Assembly (NCBI RefSeq): GCF_900110605.1 | Contig: NZ_FOFI01000002.1 | Coordinates: 248,001-312,000 of the forward strand | DNA length: 64,000 bases | Direction of reading: 5' to 3' | Source of the DNA: Epilithonimonas lactis | GTDB taxonomy: Bacteria > Bacteroidota > Bacteroidia > Flavobacteriales > Weeksellaceae | In this document: piece by piece, positions 16,518 through 24,639 of the stretch | Numbering within the stretch: the first letter of the stretch is position 1 | How the letters are laid out: every line of letters begins with the position of its first letter | Made by a program: the position numbers and the translations under genes | Notes under the pieces: generated by a model | What the model was told of the DNA's origin: nothing | Database searches by the model: none | What the model saw: only the letters and a program-made list of their open reading frames with translations

Positions 16518-17270
16518 TTGGAGAATATCATCGAAATAAAAAACCTCTACAAGAAATACAAAAACTCGGAAGATTTTTCGGTTAATGATATTTCTTTGGA
16601 TATCGATAAAAACGAAATCTACGGAATTCTCGGACCCAACGGAGCGGGGAAAACCACATTGATTTCTATGCTTTCAGGGTTGATTAAACCAACCTCAGGA
16701 AGTTTTACCATCAACGGTTTGTCTCCAAAAAAAGACAATTCAAAAATCAAACAAATTATCGGAGTTGTCCCTCAGGAATATGCGCTCTACCCGACTTTAA
16801 CGGCGAAAGAAAATCTTTTGTTCTTCGGAAGTCTGTATGGTTTGAAGAACGGTTATCTTCACAAAGCCATTGACGAAGCTTTGGAATTAATGGGCTTAAC
16901 GAAATTTGCCAACAAAAAAGTAGACCAGTTTTCAGGCGGAATGAAACGCCGTTGCAATCTGATTGCCGGAACACTTCACAACCCAAAAGTTCTGTTTCTG
17001 GACGAGCCTACTGTTGGCGTTGACGTTCAATCCAAAAAAGCGATTATCGATTATCTTTTGGATTTGAATAAAAAAGGAACGTGCATTATTTACACCTCGC
17101 ATCACCTTTCGGAAGCAGAGGAATTCTGTACAAAAATCGCCATCATCGACCACGGCAAAATCCACGCGACTGGAACTCCTGAAGAATTGGTGGAAAGAGT
17201 TGCCAATGCGGAAAACCTGGAGGATGTTTTCATTTCATTAACCGGAAAAGAATTGAGAGATGTTGTATAA
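16518..17270 (+). CDS. ABC transporter ATP-binding protein
   Basis: A 250-residue ATPase with Walker A GPNGAGKT (residues 39-46), signature FSGGMKRR, Walker B VLFLDEPT and H-loop YTSHHLSEAEE. It belongs to the drug/lipid exporter (ABC-2) group and energises the permease encoded next, whose start overlaps its end by 11 nt. The start codon is TTG. No in-frame ATG exists before residue 50, and the N-terminal strand IIEIKNLYKKY is needed for the fold. In the cluster it probably helps export pigment or precursors. Confidence 0.95.
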   Translation: MENIIEIKNLYKKYKNSEDFSVNDISLDIDKNEIYGILGPNGAGKTTLISMLSGLIKPTSGSFTINGLSPKKDNSKIKQIIGVVPQEYALYPTLTAKENLLFFGSLYGLKNGYLHKAIDEALELMGLTKFANKKVDQFSGGMKRRCNLIAGTLHNPKVLFLDEPTVGVDVQSKKAIIDYLLDLNKKGTCIIYTSHHLSEAEEFCTKIAIIDHGKIHATGTPEELVERVANAENLEDVFISLTGKELRDVV

Positions 17271-18522
17271 ATTGTGGAGAAGTTTCATCAAGGAAATTCA
17301 GTTATTGAAGCGAGATTCGGGTGGAATTGTCATCATTTTCCTGATGCCGTTGCTGTTAATTATTACGATTACTTTAATTCAGGATTCGACATTCAAAAAT
17401 CTGGAAGGTTCGAAAATACCGATTATTTTTATTGATAACGATAAATCTGAAGTTTCCAAAGTCATCAAAAAAGAACTGGAAACCAGCAAAACATTTGAAC
17501 TCGTCACCGATTACAGCGAAAAATCAGCTGAGAAAGCTGTGTTCACGGGAGATTACCAAATGGCCATCGTCATTCCTGAAAATTTAACGAAAGATTTAAA
17601 CTCAAATATCGATTCTAAAGTTCAGACAGTCGTAAGTTCGTTTGGTTTGGAAACCGATTCGACTTCTACAAATGCTGTAGCTTCAAAGGCAAAAGATATT
17701 CATCTCTATTTCGACCCGGCAACGAACACAGGTTTCAAAAATTCTGTGATGAATGCCATCAACAAAATGGTTTTCGAAATCGAGAATAAAAAAATCTACA
17801 AAGCCTTCCAAGACCAGCTTGGAACGACGGAAGACCTTGAAAATAAAAGTCTGATTACCTTCAAAGAAATCACCCCAAACAAAGGCAACGAAGAAGTGAT
17901 GCCGAATTCCGTTCAGCACAACGTTCCTGCGTGGGCGTTGTTTGCGATTTTCTTTATTGTAGTACCGTTGTCAATTAATTTAGTCAAAGAAAAAAGTCAG
18001 GGAACGAGCGTGAGAGTTCGCGTGAGTCCGACGCCGTATTACATTCATATTTTAGGAAAAACATTCACCTATCTCATCATTTGTGTCATACAGTTTTTGC
18101 TGATGGTTGCAGTGGGAATCTGGCTTTTCCCGCTGATGGACTTACCTCAGTTTGATGTTTCCGGAAAAATGCTTCACCTTCTCATTGTCACGCTTTTTGC
18201 AGGTTTGGCCGCGATTGGATTTGGAGTTTTAATTGGAACCGTTTCAGACACACAGGAACAGTCGGCGCCGTTTGGAGCGACTTCGGTTGTGGTTTTGGCA
18301 GCAATTGGCGGAATTTGGGTTCCGGTTTTCCTGATGCCCGAATTTATGCAGAAAATCGCACAGTTTTCCCCGATGAACTGGGGCCTGAATGCCTATTACG
18401 ATATCATTTTAAGAAACAGTGGCATTGGCGAAATTGCCAAGGAACTGATTTTCTTATTTTTATTTTATATTGCGATGGTCAGCATTTCTTTATTGTATGA
18501 GAGAAAACAAAATAGTGTTTGA
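17260..18522 (+). CDS. ABC-2 type transporter permease
   Basis: A 420-residue inner-membrane permease. It has one N-terminal helix (GGIVIIFLMPLLLIITITLI), a periplasmic domain of about 180 residues, and five or six C-terminal helices including ALFAIFFIVVPLSINLV and FLFYIAMVSISLLYE. It fits the ABC-2/YhgE type with a large extracytoplasmic loop. It is translated in overlap with the ATPase gene. Substrate unknown; by context a flexirubin-related lipid. A block of repeats follows its stop. Confidence 0.92.
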   Translation: MLYKLWRSFIKEIQLLKRDSGGIVIIFLMPLLLIITITLIQDSTFKNLEGSKIPIIFIDNDKSEVSKVIKKELETSKTFELVTDYSEKSAEKAVFTGDYQMAIVIPENLTKDLNSNIDSKVQTVVSSFGLETDSTSTNAVASKAKDIHLYFDPATNTGFKNSVMNAINKMVFEIENKKIYKAFQDQLGTTEDLENKSLITFKEITPNKGNEEVMPNSVQHNVPAWALFAIFFIVVPLSINLVKEKSQGTSVRVRVSPTPYYIHILGKTFTYLIICVIQFLLMVAVGIWLFPLMDLPQFDVSGKMLHLLIVTLFAGLAAIGFGVLIGTVSDTQEQSAPFGATSVVVLAAIGGIWVPVFLMPEFMQKIAQFSPMNWGLNAYYDIILRNSGIGEIAKELIFLFLFYIAMVSISLLYERKQNSV

Positions 18523-18530
18523 TTTGCCGA

Positions 18531-18623
18531 ACCACAAGGAGCACTAAGATTTTTCACGAAGAGCACAAGGATGAATTAATTTAATTTGTGTCCTTTGTGA
18601 AAGCCATTGTGCCCTTTGTGGTA
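18531..18623. repeat. Imperfect inverted repeat left of the GxxExxY gene
   Basis: Two arms of about 40 bp. The left arm begins ACCACAAGGAGCAC and contains TTTTCACGAAGAGCACAAG. The right arm reads TTTGTGTCCTTTGTGAAAGC and then CATTGTGCCCTTTGTGG. The right arm's reverse complement aligns along the whole left arm with scattered mismatches. A third copy lies on the other side of the GxxExxY gene in the same orientation as the right arm. Confidence 0.7.
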
Positions 18624-18687
18624 AAAAACATTTAAATTAAACTGTTAAACATAATAATAATGGTTACTTAATCAAAACACAAATAAT

Positions 18688-19071
18688 ATGAATGAAAATG
18701 AGATTTCAAAAATTGTATTTGATGCAGGATTGAAAGTTCATCGTCAACTTGGAGCAGGGCTTTTGGAAAGCGCTTATGAAGAATGTCTGCACTTTGAAAT
18801 GAGGAAATCAGGATTATTGATAGAAAAACAGAAACCAATGCCATTAATTTATGAAGATGTAAAACTCGACGTTGGCTACAGACTCGATTTTTTAATTGAA
18901 AAAAAAGTTGTTGTAGAAATAAAATCTGTAGAATCATTAAATGACATTCATATTGCTCAAGTTTTAACCTATTTAAAACTAAGCAACTGTAAATTGGGTT
19001 TACTCATTAATTTTAACTCGGTTTTATTTAAAAATGGTGTCAAGAGATTAATCAACGGTACAATTGACTAA
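18688..19071 (+). CDS. GxxExxY protein (PD-(D/E)XK-like)
   Basis: A 127-residue protein with the family motif at Gly24, Glu27 and Tyr30 (GAGLLESAYEECL). It also has a PD-(D/E)XK-like core in which RLDFLI supplies the Asp and VVVEIKSV the E-x-K, followed by QVLTYLKLSNCKLGLLINF. The family is restricted largely to environmental bacteria, and its function is not known; a nuclease-like fold is the usual suggestion. It sits between related repeats inside the pigment operon and has no evident role in pigment chemistry, so I regard it as an inserted selfish or accessory element. Confidence 0.9.
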   Translation: MNENEISKIVFDAGLKVHRQLGAGLLESAYEECLHFEMRKSGLLIEKQKPMPLIYEDVKLDVGYRLDFLIEKKVVVEIKSVESLNDIHIAQVLTYLKLSNCKLGLLINFNSVLFKNGVKRLINGTID

Positions 19072-19096
19072 TTTTAATAAATTAATTGAATTTAAA

Positions 19097-19135
19097 TAGT
19101 GTCCCTTGTGAAAACCTTTGTGCCCATTGTGGTTA
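19097..19135. repeat. Repeat copy right of the GxxExxY gene
   Basis: TAGTGTCCCTTGTGAAAACC followed by TTTGTGCCCATTGTGGTTA. It matches the right arm of the inverted repeat on the other side of the GxxExxY gene in direct orientation, so the gene is bracketed by homologous copies. Confidence 0.7.
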
Positions 19136-19148
19136 AAAACAAAACAAT

Positions 19149-19568
19149 ATGCAGTCTAAAAATTTAACCTGTACCGAAGAAGTGCGCGTCCGGTTTAACG
19201 AGACAGACCCGCTGGGAATCGTCTGGCACGGGCATTACATCGTGTATTTTGAAGACGGAAGAGAGGCTTTCGGAAGACAGCACGGTTTGACCTACCTCGA
19301 TATTCAGAAAGCTGGATTTGTAACGCCAATTGTAAAAAGTACGTGCGAACATTTTCTTCCCTTGAAATATGGAGAAACTTTCAACATTGTAACGACTTTC
19401 ATCAATTCTGTTTCGGCAAAACTAATTTATAAATACGAGATTTTTAATCAGCAAAACCAATTGGTTTGCAGTGGAGAGACCATTCAGGTTTTTCTGGATG
19501 CTGAAAATAATTTATGCCTGTACAATCCCGAGTTTTTCCAGGCCTGGAAAGATAAAATGGGATTATAA
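19149..19568 (+). CDS. Acyl-CoA/acyl-ACP thioesterase, 4HBT hotdog family
   Basis: A 139-residue hotdog protein of the 4-hydroxybenzoyl-CoA thioesterase/YbgC type. The catalytic segment NETDPLGIVWHGHYIVYFED holds Asp20, with the typical GIVWHGHY signature. Aryl polyene clusters usually carry one such thioesterase, which releases or edits acyl chains on the ACP. Its operon position between the ABC transporter and a ketosynthase agrees with that role. The substrate is not determined by sequence. Confidence 0.88.
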   Translation: MQSKNLTCTEEVRVRFNETDPLGIVWHGHYIVYFEDGREAFGRQHGLTYLDIQKAGFVTPIVKSTCEHFLPLKYGETFNIVTTFINSVSAKLIYKYEIFNQQNQLVCSGETIQVFLDAENNLCLYNPEFFQAWKDKMGL

Positions 19569-19574
19569 TTGGCT

Positions 19575-19612
19575 TTTGGCAATTAGCTGTTAGCTCTTGG
19601 CTTTCAAAAAAG
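19575..19612. repeat. Short intergenic repeat-like stretch
   Basis: The stretch is a low-complexity series of direct repeats (TTGGCTTTTGGC, TAGCTGTTAGCTC, TTGGCTTTC) in a 65-bp gap. Similar stretches of TTGGC and TTAGC units are common between flavobacterial genes. It contains no coding signal. Confidence 0.4.
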
Positions 19613-19633
19613 ATTCAAAAATTTTAGTAATTA

Positions 19634-20767
19634 ATGAACAAAGAAATTTACATTACAGATTATAACTGCGTCACGCCTTTAGGTTTTGATGTGGAATCAA
19701 ACTGGAACGCACTTTTGGAAGGAAAATCCGGCGTAGCTTTACATAAGGTCATAGAAAATCACGAAGCTTTCTTTGTTTCTAAAATTGATTCTGAGAAATT
19801 GAAAGAGCAATTTAATAAACACTTCGACAATCAGAATTTCACAAGACTTGAAAAAATGTTTTTGTTGAGCCTAAAACCTTTGGTAGAAAGACATTCGATT
19901 TCAGATGACACTGCTTTTATTCTTTCCACAACGAAAGGAAATATCAGTTTATTAAAAAACGAAACTACCTTACCGGAAGGTATTTATCTTTCAAAATTAG
20001 CTCAAAAACTCGCAGATTTTTTTGGATTTAAAACCAAACCGATTGTCGTTTCCAACGCGTGTGTTTCCGGAGTGATGGCCATTTCTGTGGCGAAAAATAT
20101 GATTCAGGCAGAAAAATACAAAGACGCTTTCGTAGTTGCTGGAGATGAGATTTCTGAGTTTGTGATTTCAGGCTTCAATTCTTTTCAGGCAATCGGAAGC
20201 GAGCCTTGCAAACCTTACGACAAAAACCGAAATGGGATTAATCTGGGCGAAGCAACTGCAAGTGTTTACATCACTTCAGTATTAAATCAGAACGAAAAAT
20301 TTAAGTTTAAAGTTTTAGGCGACTCGGCGATTAATGATGCGAATCACATTTCCGGACCATCACGAACCGGCGACGGACTTTTTGCGAGCGTACAAAATGC
20401 AATGAAAGAAGCGAAAGTTTCTTCAGACCGAATCGATTTTATTTCCGCCCACGGAACAGCAACACTTTACAACGACGAGATGGAAGCCATCGCCTTCAAC
20501 AGAATGGATTTGCAAAATGTTCCCCTCAACAGTATGAAAGGTTATTACGGACACTGTCTAGGCGCATCAGGTTTATTGGAAAGTATTATTTCTATGGAAT
20601 CGGCTTTGAAAAATACTTTAATTCCATCCAAAAACTTTGAAGAAATGGGCGTTTCGCAGGATTTGAATATTATTAAAGAAAATCAATCTGCAGAAATAAA
20701 ATATATTCTGAAAACAGCTTCTGGTTTTGGTGGATGTAATGTGGCGATAGTTTTGGAAAAGGCATAA
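19634..20767 (+). CDS. Beta-ketoacyl-ACP synthase (KAS I/II type)
   Basis: A 377-residue condensing enzyme with a complete catalytic triad: Cys143 in SNACVSGVMAIS, a His in SAHGTATLYNDE and a second His in GYYGHCLGASG. It probably extends the aryl polyene chain. Identity to FabF is moderate, and the N-terminal third is divergent (DYNCVTPLGFDVESNW), as in other aryl polyene ketosynthases. It is one of four ketosynthase-family genes of near-normal length in the locus, besides darB. Confidence 0.9.
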   Translation: MNKEIYITDYNCVTPLGFDVESNWNALLEGKSGVALHKVIENHEAFFVSKIDSEKLKEQFNKHFDNQNFTRLEKMFLLSLKPLVERHSISDDTAFILSTTKGNISLLKNETTLPEGIYLSKLAQKLADFFGFKTKPIVVSNACVSGVMAISVAKNMIQAEKYKDAFVVAGDEISEFVISGFNSFQAIGSEPCKPYDKNRNGINLGEATASVYITSVLNQNEKFKFKVLGDSAINDANHISGPSRTGDGLFASVQNAMKEAKVSSDRIDFISAHGTATLYNDEMEAIAFNRMDLQNVPLNSMKGYYGHCLGASGLLESIISMESALKNTLIPSKNFEEMGVSQDLNIIKENQSAEIKYILKTASGFGGCNVAIVLEKA

Positions 20768-20770
20768 AAA

Positions 20771-20786
20771 TAATTTTGTAATTTTG
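20771..20786 (+). promoter_or_regulatory. Tandem -7 elements for the toxin-antitoxin pair
   Basis: TAATTTTGTAATTTTG consists of two adjacent perfect TAnnTTTG boxes, 21 bp upstream of the antitoxin ATG. This suggests that the pair has its own promoter despite lying inside a co-directional operon. Confidence 0.5.
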
Positions 20787-20807
20787 ATAATATTAAAGTC
20801 TTAGAAA

Positions 20808-21062
20808 ATGGAATCTACTTTAGAAATCAGAAAAAGAATTCACGAATATATTGATGATGCAGATGAGCGTATTCTCCGTATTTTCAACGCAATAATTGAT
20901 GCAGAAGAGGAGGAAGATTCAGAATTAGAAGCTACCGATTATCCCGTAGTTCCTGATTATGTGTATGACAGAATTGAGGAAGAACGCAAAAAGTATTTAA
21001 ATGGTGAGCTAAAGACTTCTTCTTGGGAAGAAGCTAAAGAAAGATTGATGAAAAAATTATGA
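20808..21062 (+). CDS. Antitoxin-like protein of a ParE/RelE system, 84 aa
   Basis: A small acidic protein with a helical N-terminus (LEIRKRIHEYIDDADERILRIF) and a C-terminal SWEEAKERLMKKL tail. This tail is typical of Bacteroidota antitoxins of the type that pair with ParE/RelE toxins and wrap around them. No DNA-binding fold is obvious, though the N-terminal helices may provide one. Its last four bases overlap the toxin start (ATGA), the classical coupled arrangement. It lies between two ketosynthase-family genes. Confidence 0.85.
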   Translation: MESTLEIRKRIHEYIDDADERILRIFNAIIDAEEEEDSELEATDYPVVPDYVYDRIEEERKKYLNGELKTSSWEEAKERLMKKL

Positions 21063-21346
21063 CTTATCACCTTTCCCTATCACCAAATGCTGAAGCTGAT
21101 TTGCTCGAATCAGCATTATGGTACGAAAGCCGACAAATTGGACTGGGAGAAAAATTCACAAAAAAGGTTGAAGGTTATCTCTTTAGAATTCAAAATAACC
21201 CATTGCACTTTCCTCTGAAGAGGGGAAATTTGCGTGAGGCATATATTCAAAAATTCCCTTTTGTTATTATCTATGAAATTGTAGAAAATGAAATTGTGGT
21301 TTTCGCTATTTTCAACACTCATCAAAATCCAACAAAAAAGCCTTGA
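21059..21346 (+). CDS. ParE/RelE-superfamily toxin, 95 aa
   Basis: A compact basic protein with the ParE/RelE pattern: LSLSPNAEADLLESALWYE at the N-terminus, a helical hairpin (GLGEKFTKKVEGYLFRI), FPLKRGNLREAYIQKFPFV in the centre and IIYEIVENEIVVFAIFNTHQNP at the end. ParE members poison gyrase and RelE members cleave mRNA; the sequence does not settle which. It overlaps the antitoxin by 4 nt and appears intact. Being inside the pigment operon, it may stabilise this locus. Confidence 0.88.
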   Translation: MTYHLSLSPNAEADLLESALWYESRQIGLGEKFTKKVEGYLFRIQNNPLHFPLKRGNLREAYIQKFPFVIIYEIVENEIVVFAIFNTHQNPTKKP

Positions 21347-21363
21347 AATTTTGAAAATCCTCA

Positions 21364-21903
21364 ATGAAGAAAACACATATCTGCAACATAGAAAGCTCAA
21401 AAATAATCCTTGACGACCAAATTATTTTTGAATCCGAAACCGAAAATTTCACAGACTTTGCAAAAGAAGCTTACAAAACTTTAGAACTGAATTATCCAAA
21501 ATTTCATAAAATGGATAATCTCAGCAAACTCGCTTTTCTGGCATCCGAAATGATTCTGAAAAACGACGACCACAGCAATACTGCTTTGGTTTTTGCCAAC
21601 AAATCCTCAAGCCTCGACACCGATTTTAAATATCAGGAAAGCATCAATTCTCAGGATAATTATTTCCCGAGTCCTGCCGTTTTTGTGTACACTTTACCGA
21701 ATATTTGCGTCGGCGAACTCAGCATCAAGCATAAAATGCAAACCGAAAATGCTTTTTTCGTTTTAGATGAATTCGATGAAGAATTTTTGAATTCATACGC
21801 GGCACGGATTCTGCAATCAGGAAAAGCTGAAAAAGTCTTGTGCGGCTGGGTAGAACTATATCAGGAAAGTTATAAAGCTTTTGTATATTTGCTAACTACG
21901 TAA
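21364..21903 (+). CDS. Truncated ketosynthase-like protein, 179 aa
   Basis: This protein resembles the N-terminal half of a beta-ketoacyl synthase ([47 protein letters not shown]) but is only 179 residues long and has neither catalytic Cys nor His triad. Short proteins of this kind recur in flexirubin and aryl polyene clusters, so it is probably a real non-catalytic partner, not a broken gene. It may act like a chain-length factor or scaffold with a full ketosynthase. It is separated from the ACP gene by a palindromic repeat. Confidence 0.75.
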   Translation: MKKTHICNIESSKIILDDQIIFESETENFTDFAKEAYKTLELNYPKFHKMDNLSKLAFLASEMILKNDDHSNTALVFANKSSSLDTDFKYQESINSQDNYFPSPAVFVYTLPNICVGELSIKHKMQTENAFFVLDEFDEEFLNSYAARILQSGKAEKVLCGWVELYQESYKAFVYLLTT

Positions 21904-21988
21904 TTTAACAATATAATAGTACAACAATGTAACAATACTATTCAGTCCCAATTGGTAAACTGGCACATTGATACATTGGTAAATTTTT
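21903..21988. repeat. AT-rich palindromic intergenic repeat, copy A
   Basis: The gap contains AACAATGTAACAATACTATT and, on the other side of a short centre, TGGCACATTGATACATTGGT. These are inverted units of the motif ACAATGTATC/GATACATTGT. Two further copies of the same family lie elsewhere in the flexirubin locus. Confidence 0.6.
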
Positions 21989-21993
21989 GAAAA

Positions 21994-22251
21994 ATGGAAG
22001 ATTTAAAATTAGAATTAAAAAACAAAATCATAGAAGTTCTTAATCTTGAGGACGTTGCAGTAGAAGAAATTAAAGATACAGACCCACTTTTCGGTGGCGG
22101 TCTTGGTTTGGATTCTATCGACGCGCTGGAATTAATCGTACTTCTCGACAAAGACTACGGAATCAAATTGTCTGACCCGAAAAAAGGAAAAGAAATCTTC
22201 CAGTCTATCGAAGTGATGGCAAAATACATCGAAGAAAACAGAACAAAATAA
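21994..22251 (+). CDS. Acyl carrier protein, 85 aa
   Basis: A small acidic carrier protein with the phosphopantetheine site GLDSIDALE; Ser41 is the attachment residue. The preceding loop DPLFGGGLGLDS is typical of ACPs dedicated to aryl polyene or dialkylresorcinol synthesis. It sits directly upstream of a ketosynthase and its chain-length-factor-like partner, so it probably carries the growing polyene chain. Confidence 0.95.
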   Translation: MEDLKLELKNKIIEVLNLEDVAVEEIKDTDPLFGGGLGLDSIDALELIVLLDKDYGIKLSDPKKGKEIFQSIEVMAKYIEENRTK

Positions 22252-22252
22252 T

Positions 22253-22327
22253 TCAATCTAACAATGTATCAATCTAGCAATGTACCAATATTGATGCACT
22301 GCTAAATTGATACATTGGTACATTATA
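22253..22327. repeat. AT-rich palindromic intergenic repeat, copy B
   Basis: Left arm units ACAATGTATCAATCTAGCAA and TGTACCAAT face the right arm ATTGATACATTGGTACATT. It fills nearly all of the 81-bp gap between the ACP and ketosynthase genes and belongs to the same family as copies A and C. Confidence 0.65.
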
Positions 22328-22332
22328 AAAGG

Positions 22333-23529
22333 ATGAGTCAAAAAATTGCCATTACAGGGATGGGCATCATTTCCTCCATTGGTAACAATGTCGGGGAAAA
22401 TTTTATTTCGCTGACGACCGGTAAAAACGGCATTTCAGACATCGAATTGTTTGAAACACGCCACGCCGGAAGCATCAAAACGGGCGAGATAAAATTGTCT
22501 AATGAAGAACTTGTGCAGAAACTTCAGCTGGATGAAGACAACAATGTCACAAGAACCGCTTTGTTGGGGATGGTGGCCGCAAAAGAAGCGGTAGAAAGCG
22601 CCGGAATTTCGGATATCAACGAGTACAAAACCGGACTCATTTCCTCCACCAGCGTGGGCGGAATGGACATCACCGAAAAATATTTCTACACCTACGAAGA
22701 TTTCCCTGAAAAGCAAAAATACATCGACGCTCACGATGCCGGAAATTCATCCCTAGCGATTGCAGAAATGTTGGGTCTGAAAGGAATGGTTTCTACCATC
22801 AGCACAGCTTGTTCGTCTGCAGCTAATGCGATTATGATGGGCGCAAAACTTATCAAAAACGGCGTTCTCGACCGAGTGATTGTCGGCGGAACAGATTCAC
22901 TTTCGAAGTTTACTTTGAATGGATTTAATACGCTGATGATTCTCACAGATTCTTATAACACGCCTTTCGACAACGACAGAAAAGGTCTGAATCTGGGCGA
23001 AGCAGCCGCTTTCCTGGTTTTGGAATCTGATGAAATTGTCAAAAAAGAAAATAAAAAAGTCCTCGCTTATCTTTCCGGTTATGGAAATGCCAACGATGCG
23101 CATCACCAAACCGCTTCTTCGGAAAACGGACAAGGCGCTTTTTTAGCAATGGAAAAAGCTTTGAAAGTTTCAGGTTTAGATAAAGAAAACATCGATTACA
23201 TCAACGTTCACGGTACCGCGACTCCAAATAATGATTTGTCTGAAGGCATTGCAATGATTCGGATTTTTGGTGAAAACCAGGTTCCGGAATTCAGTTCTAC
23301 AAAAGCGTTTACGGGTCATACATTGGCGGCAGCGGCGGGAATTGAAGCGGTTTTTTCAATTTTGGCGATGCAGAACAATGTCATTTTTCCAAATTTAAAT
23401 TTCAAAACCAAAATGGAAGAATTTGATTTGACGCCGGTTACCGAACTGAAAGAGAAAAATATCAACCACGTACTTTCCAATTCATTTGGATTTGGCGGAA
23501 ACTGTTCAACTTTAATTTTTTCTAAATAA
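22333..23529 (+). CDS. Beta-ketoacyl-ACP synthase (FabF-like)
   Basis: A 398-residue KAS II-type enzyme with Cys160 in STACSSAANAIM, a His in NVHGTATPNNDLSE and a second His in KAFTGHTLAAAAG. The chosen ATG gives MSQKIAITGMGIIS; a TTG six codons upstream lies within repeat copy B. It overlaps the next gene by 1 nt (TAATG), so the two ketosynthase-fold proteins are probably made in equal amounts and form a KS/chain-length-factor heterodimer for polyene elongation. Confidence 0.95.
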   Translation: MSQKIAITGMGIISSIGNNVGENFISLTTGKNGISDIELFETRHAGSIKTGEIKLSNEELVQKLQLDEDNNVTRTALLGMVAAKEAVESAGISDINEYKTGLISSTSVGGMDITEKYFYTYEDFPEKQKYIDAHDAGNSSLAIAEMLGLKGMVSTISTACSSAANAIMMGAKLIKNGVLDRVIVGGTDSLSKFTLNGFNTLMILTDSYNTPFDNDRKGLNLGEAAAFLVLESDEIVKKENKKVLAYLSGYGNANDAHHQTASSENGQGAFLAMEKALKVSGLDKENIDYINVHGTATPNNDLSEGIAMIRIFGENQVPEFSSTKAFTGHTLAAAAGIEAVFSILAMQNNVIFPNLNFKTKMEEFDLTPVTELKEKNINHVLSNSFGFGGNCSTLIFSK

Positions 23530-24590
23530 TGAGTGCAGTTTACATCAACAGTGCCGCCTGCATCTCGGTTCAGGACACTTTAAACGAAAATTTCTTCGAT
23601 ACTTTAAAACCTGAAAATTCAATTCAGATTTTAAAAGCCATCGAGCCCAACTATAAAGAATTCATTCCGCCCGCGATGAGCCGGAGAATGTCTAAAACGG
23701 TCAAAATGAGCTCCGTAGCTTCTACGAAAGCTTTGAAAGAAGCAGGAATTGAAAAACCCGATTCTATCATCGTCGGAACTGGAATGGGCTGTTCTCAGGA
23801 TTCTGAAAAGTTCCTGAAAAATGTTTTGGAAAACAATGAAGAATTTCTGACACCAACGTTTTTCATTCAATCAACGCACAACACGGTTTCAGGACAGATT
23901 GCTCTGGGATTGCAATGTCACGGCTATAATTTCACGTACGTCAACAGCTCATCTTCACTCGAATTTTCAATGCTGGATGCGAAACTTCAGATTTTGGATG
24001 GTGACGCAGAAAATGTTTTGGTCGGTTCAACAGATGAACAAACGGAAAGAACGATGGAGCTCTACAAATTGAGCAATTCCATTAAAAAAGAAGAAAATCT
24101 GCCGGTTGATTATTTAAATTCAACGACGGAAGGTGTGATTTGGGGCGAAGGCTCAAGTTTTTTTGTTTTAGGAAAAGAGAAAACCGAAACTTCGTACGCA
24201 CAACTCAAAGATATTCACATTGTTAACTCATTAGAACTTAATGAAATTCAACAATTCATTGAAGATTTTTTAATTAAGAATAATTTGAAAAATGAAGAGA
24301 TTGATGCTGTTATTTTAGGTTTCAGCGGAGATTCAGAATCGGATGTTTACTATAAAAATGCATCGGAATTATTTCCAAATTCTTCCCAACTTTATTACAA
24401 GCATTTGAGTGGCGAATTTAACACTGCAAGCGGTTTTTCAACATTTATGGCTTGTCAGATTTTGAAAAATCAAATGATTCCGGAAGTGATGAAAATTAAT
24501 GATGTGAAAAAAGAAAGCATTGAAAATATTCTTCTCTACAATCATCTCGGAGGAATTGACCATAGTTTGGTTTTGCTGGAGAAAGCATAA
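23529..24590 (+). CDS. Chain-length-factor-like ketosynthase homologue without active-site Cys
   Basis: A 353-residue thiolase-fold protein. Where a ketosynthase has its nucleophilic Cys, the sequence reads TYVNSSSSLEFSML, so position 141 is Ser, and the His motifs are also lost (HLSGEFNTASGFS). This is the pattern of chain-length factors in type II polyketide systems and of the partner subunit in aryl polyene synthases. Translational coupling to the preceding ketosynthase supports a heterodimer. Confidence 0.88.
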   Translation: MSAVYINSAACISVQDTLNENFFDTLKPENSIQILKAIEPNYKEFIPPAMSRRMSKTVKMSSVASTKALKEAGIEKPDSIIVGTGMGCSQDSEKFLKNVLENNEEFLTPTFFIQSTHNTVSGQIALGLQCHGYNFTYVNSSSSLEFSMLDAKLQILDGDAENVLVGSTDEQTERTMELYKLSNSIKKEENLPVDYLNSTTEGVIWGEGSSFFVLGKEKTETSYAQLKDIHIVNSLELNEIQQFIEDFLIKNNLKNEEIDAVILGFSGDSESDVYYKNASELFPNSSQLYYKHLSGEFNTASGFSTFMACQILKNQMIPEVMKINDVKKESIENILLYNHLGGIDHSLVLLEKA

Positions 24591-24639
24591 AAAACGACAG
24601 ATAAAACTGTTCAAATAAAAACACAAAAACAAAGGTGAA

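Noticed and set aside
18531-19135. Insertion sequence around the GxxExxY gene
   Set aside because: No transposase is encoded and the flanking repeats are imperfect, so an IS element cannot be claimed; it is reported as a possible insertion unit instead.
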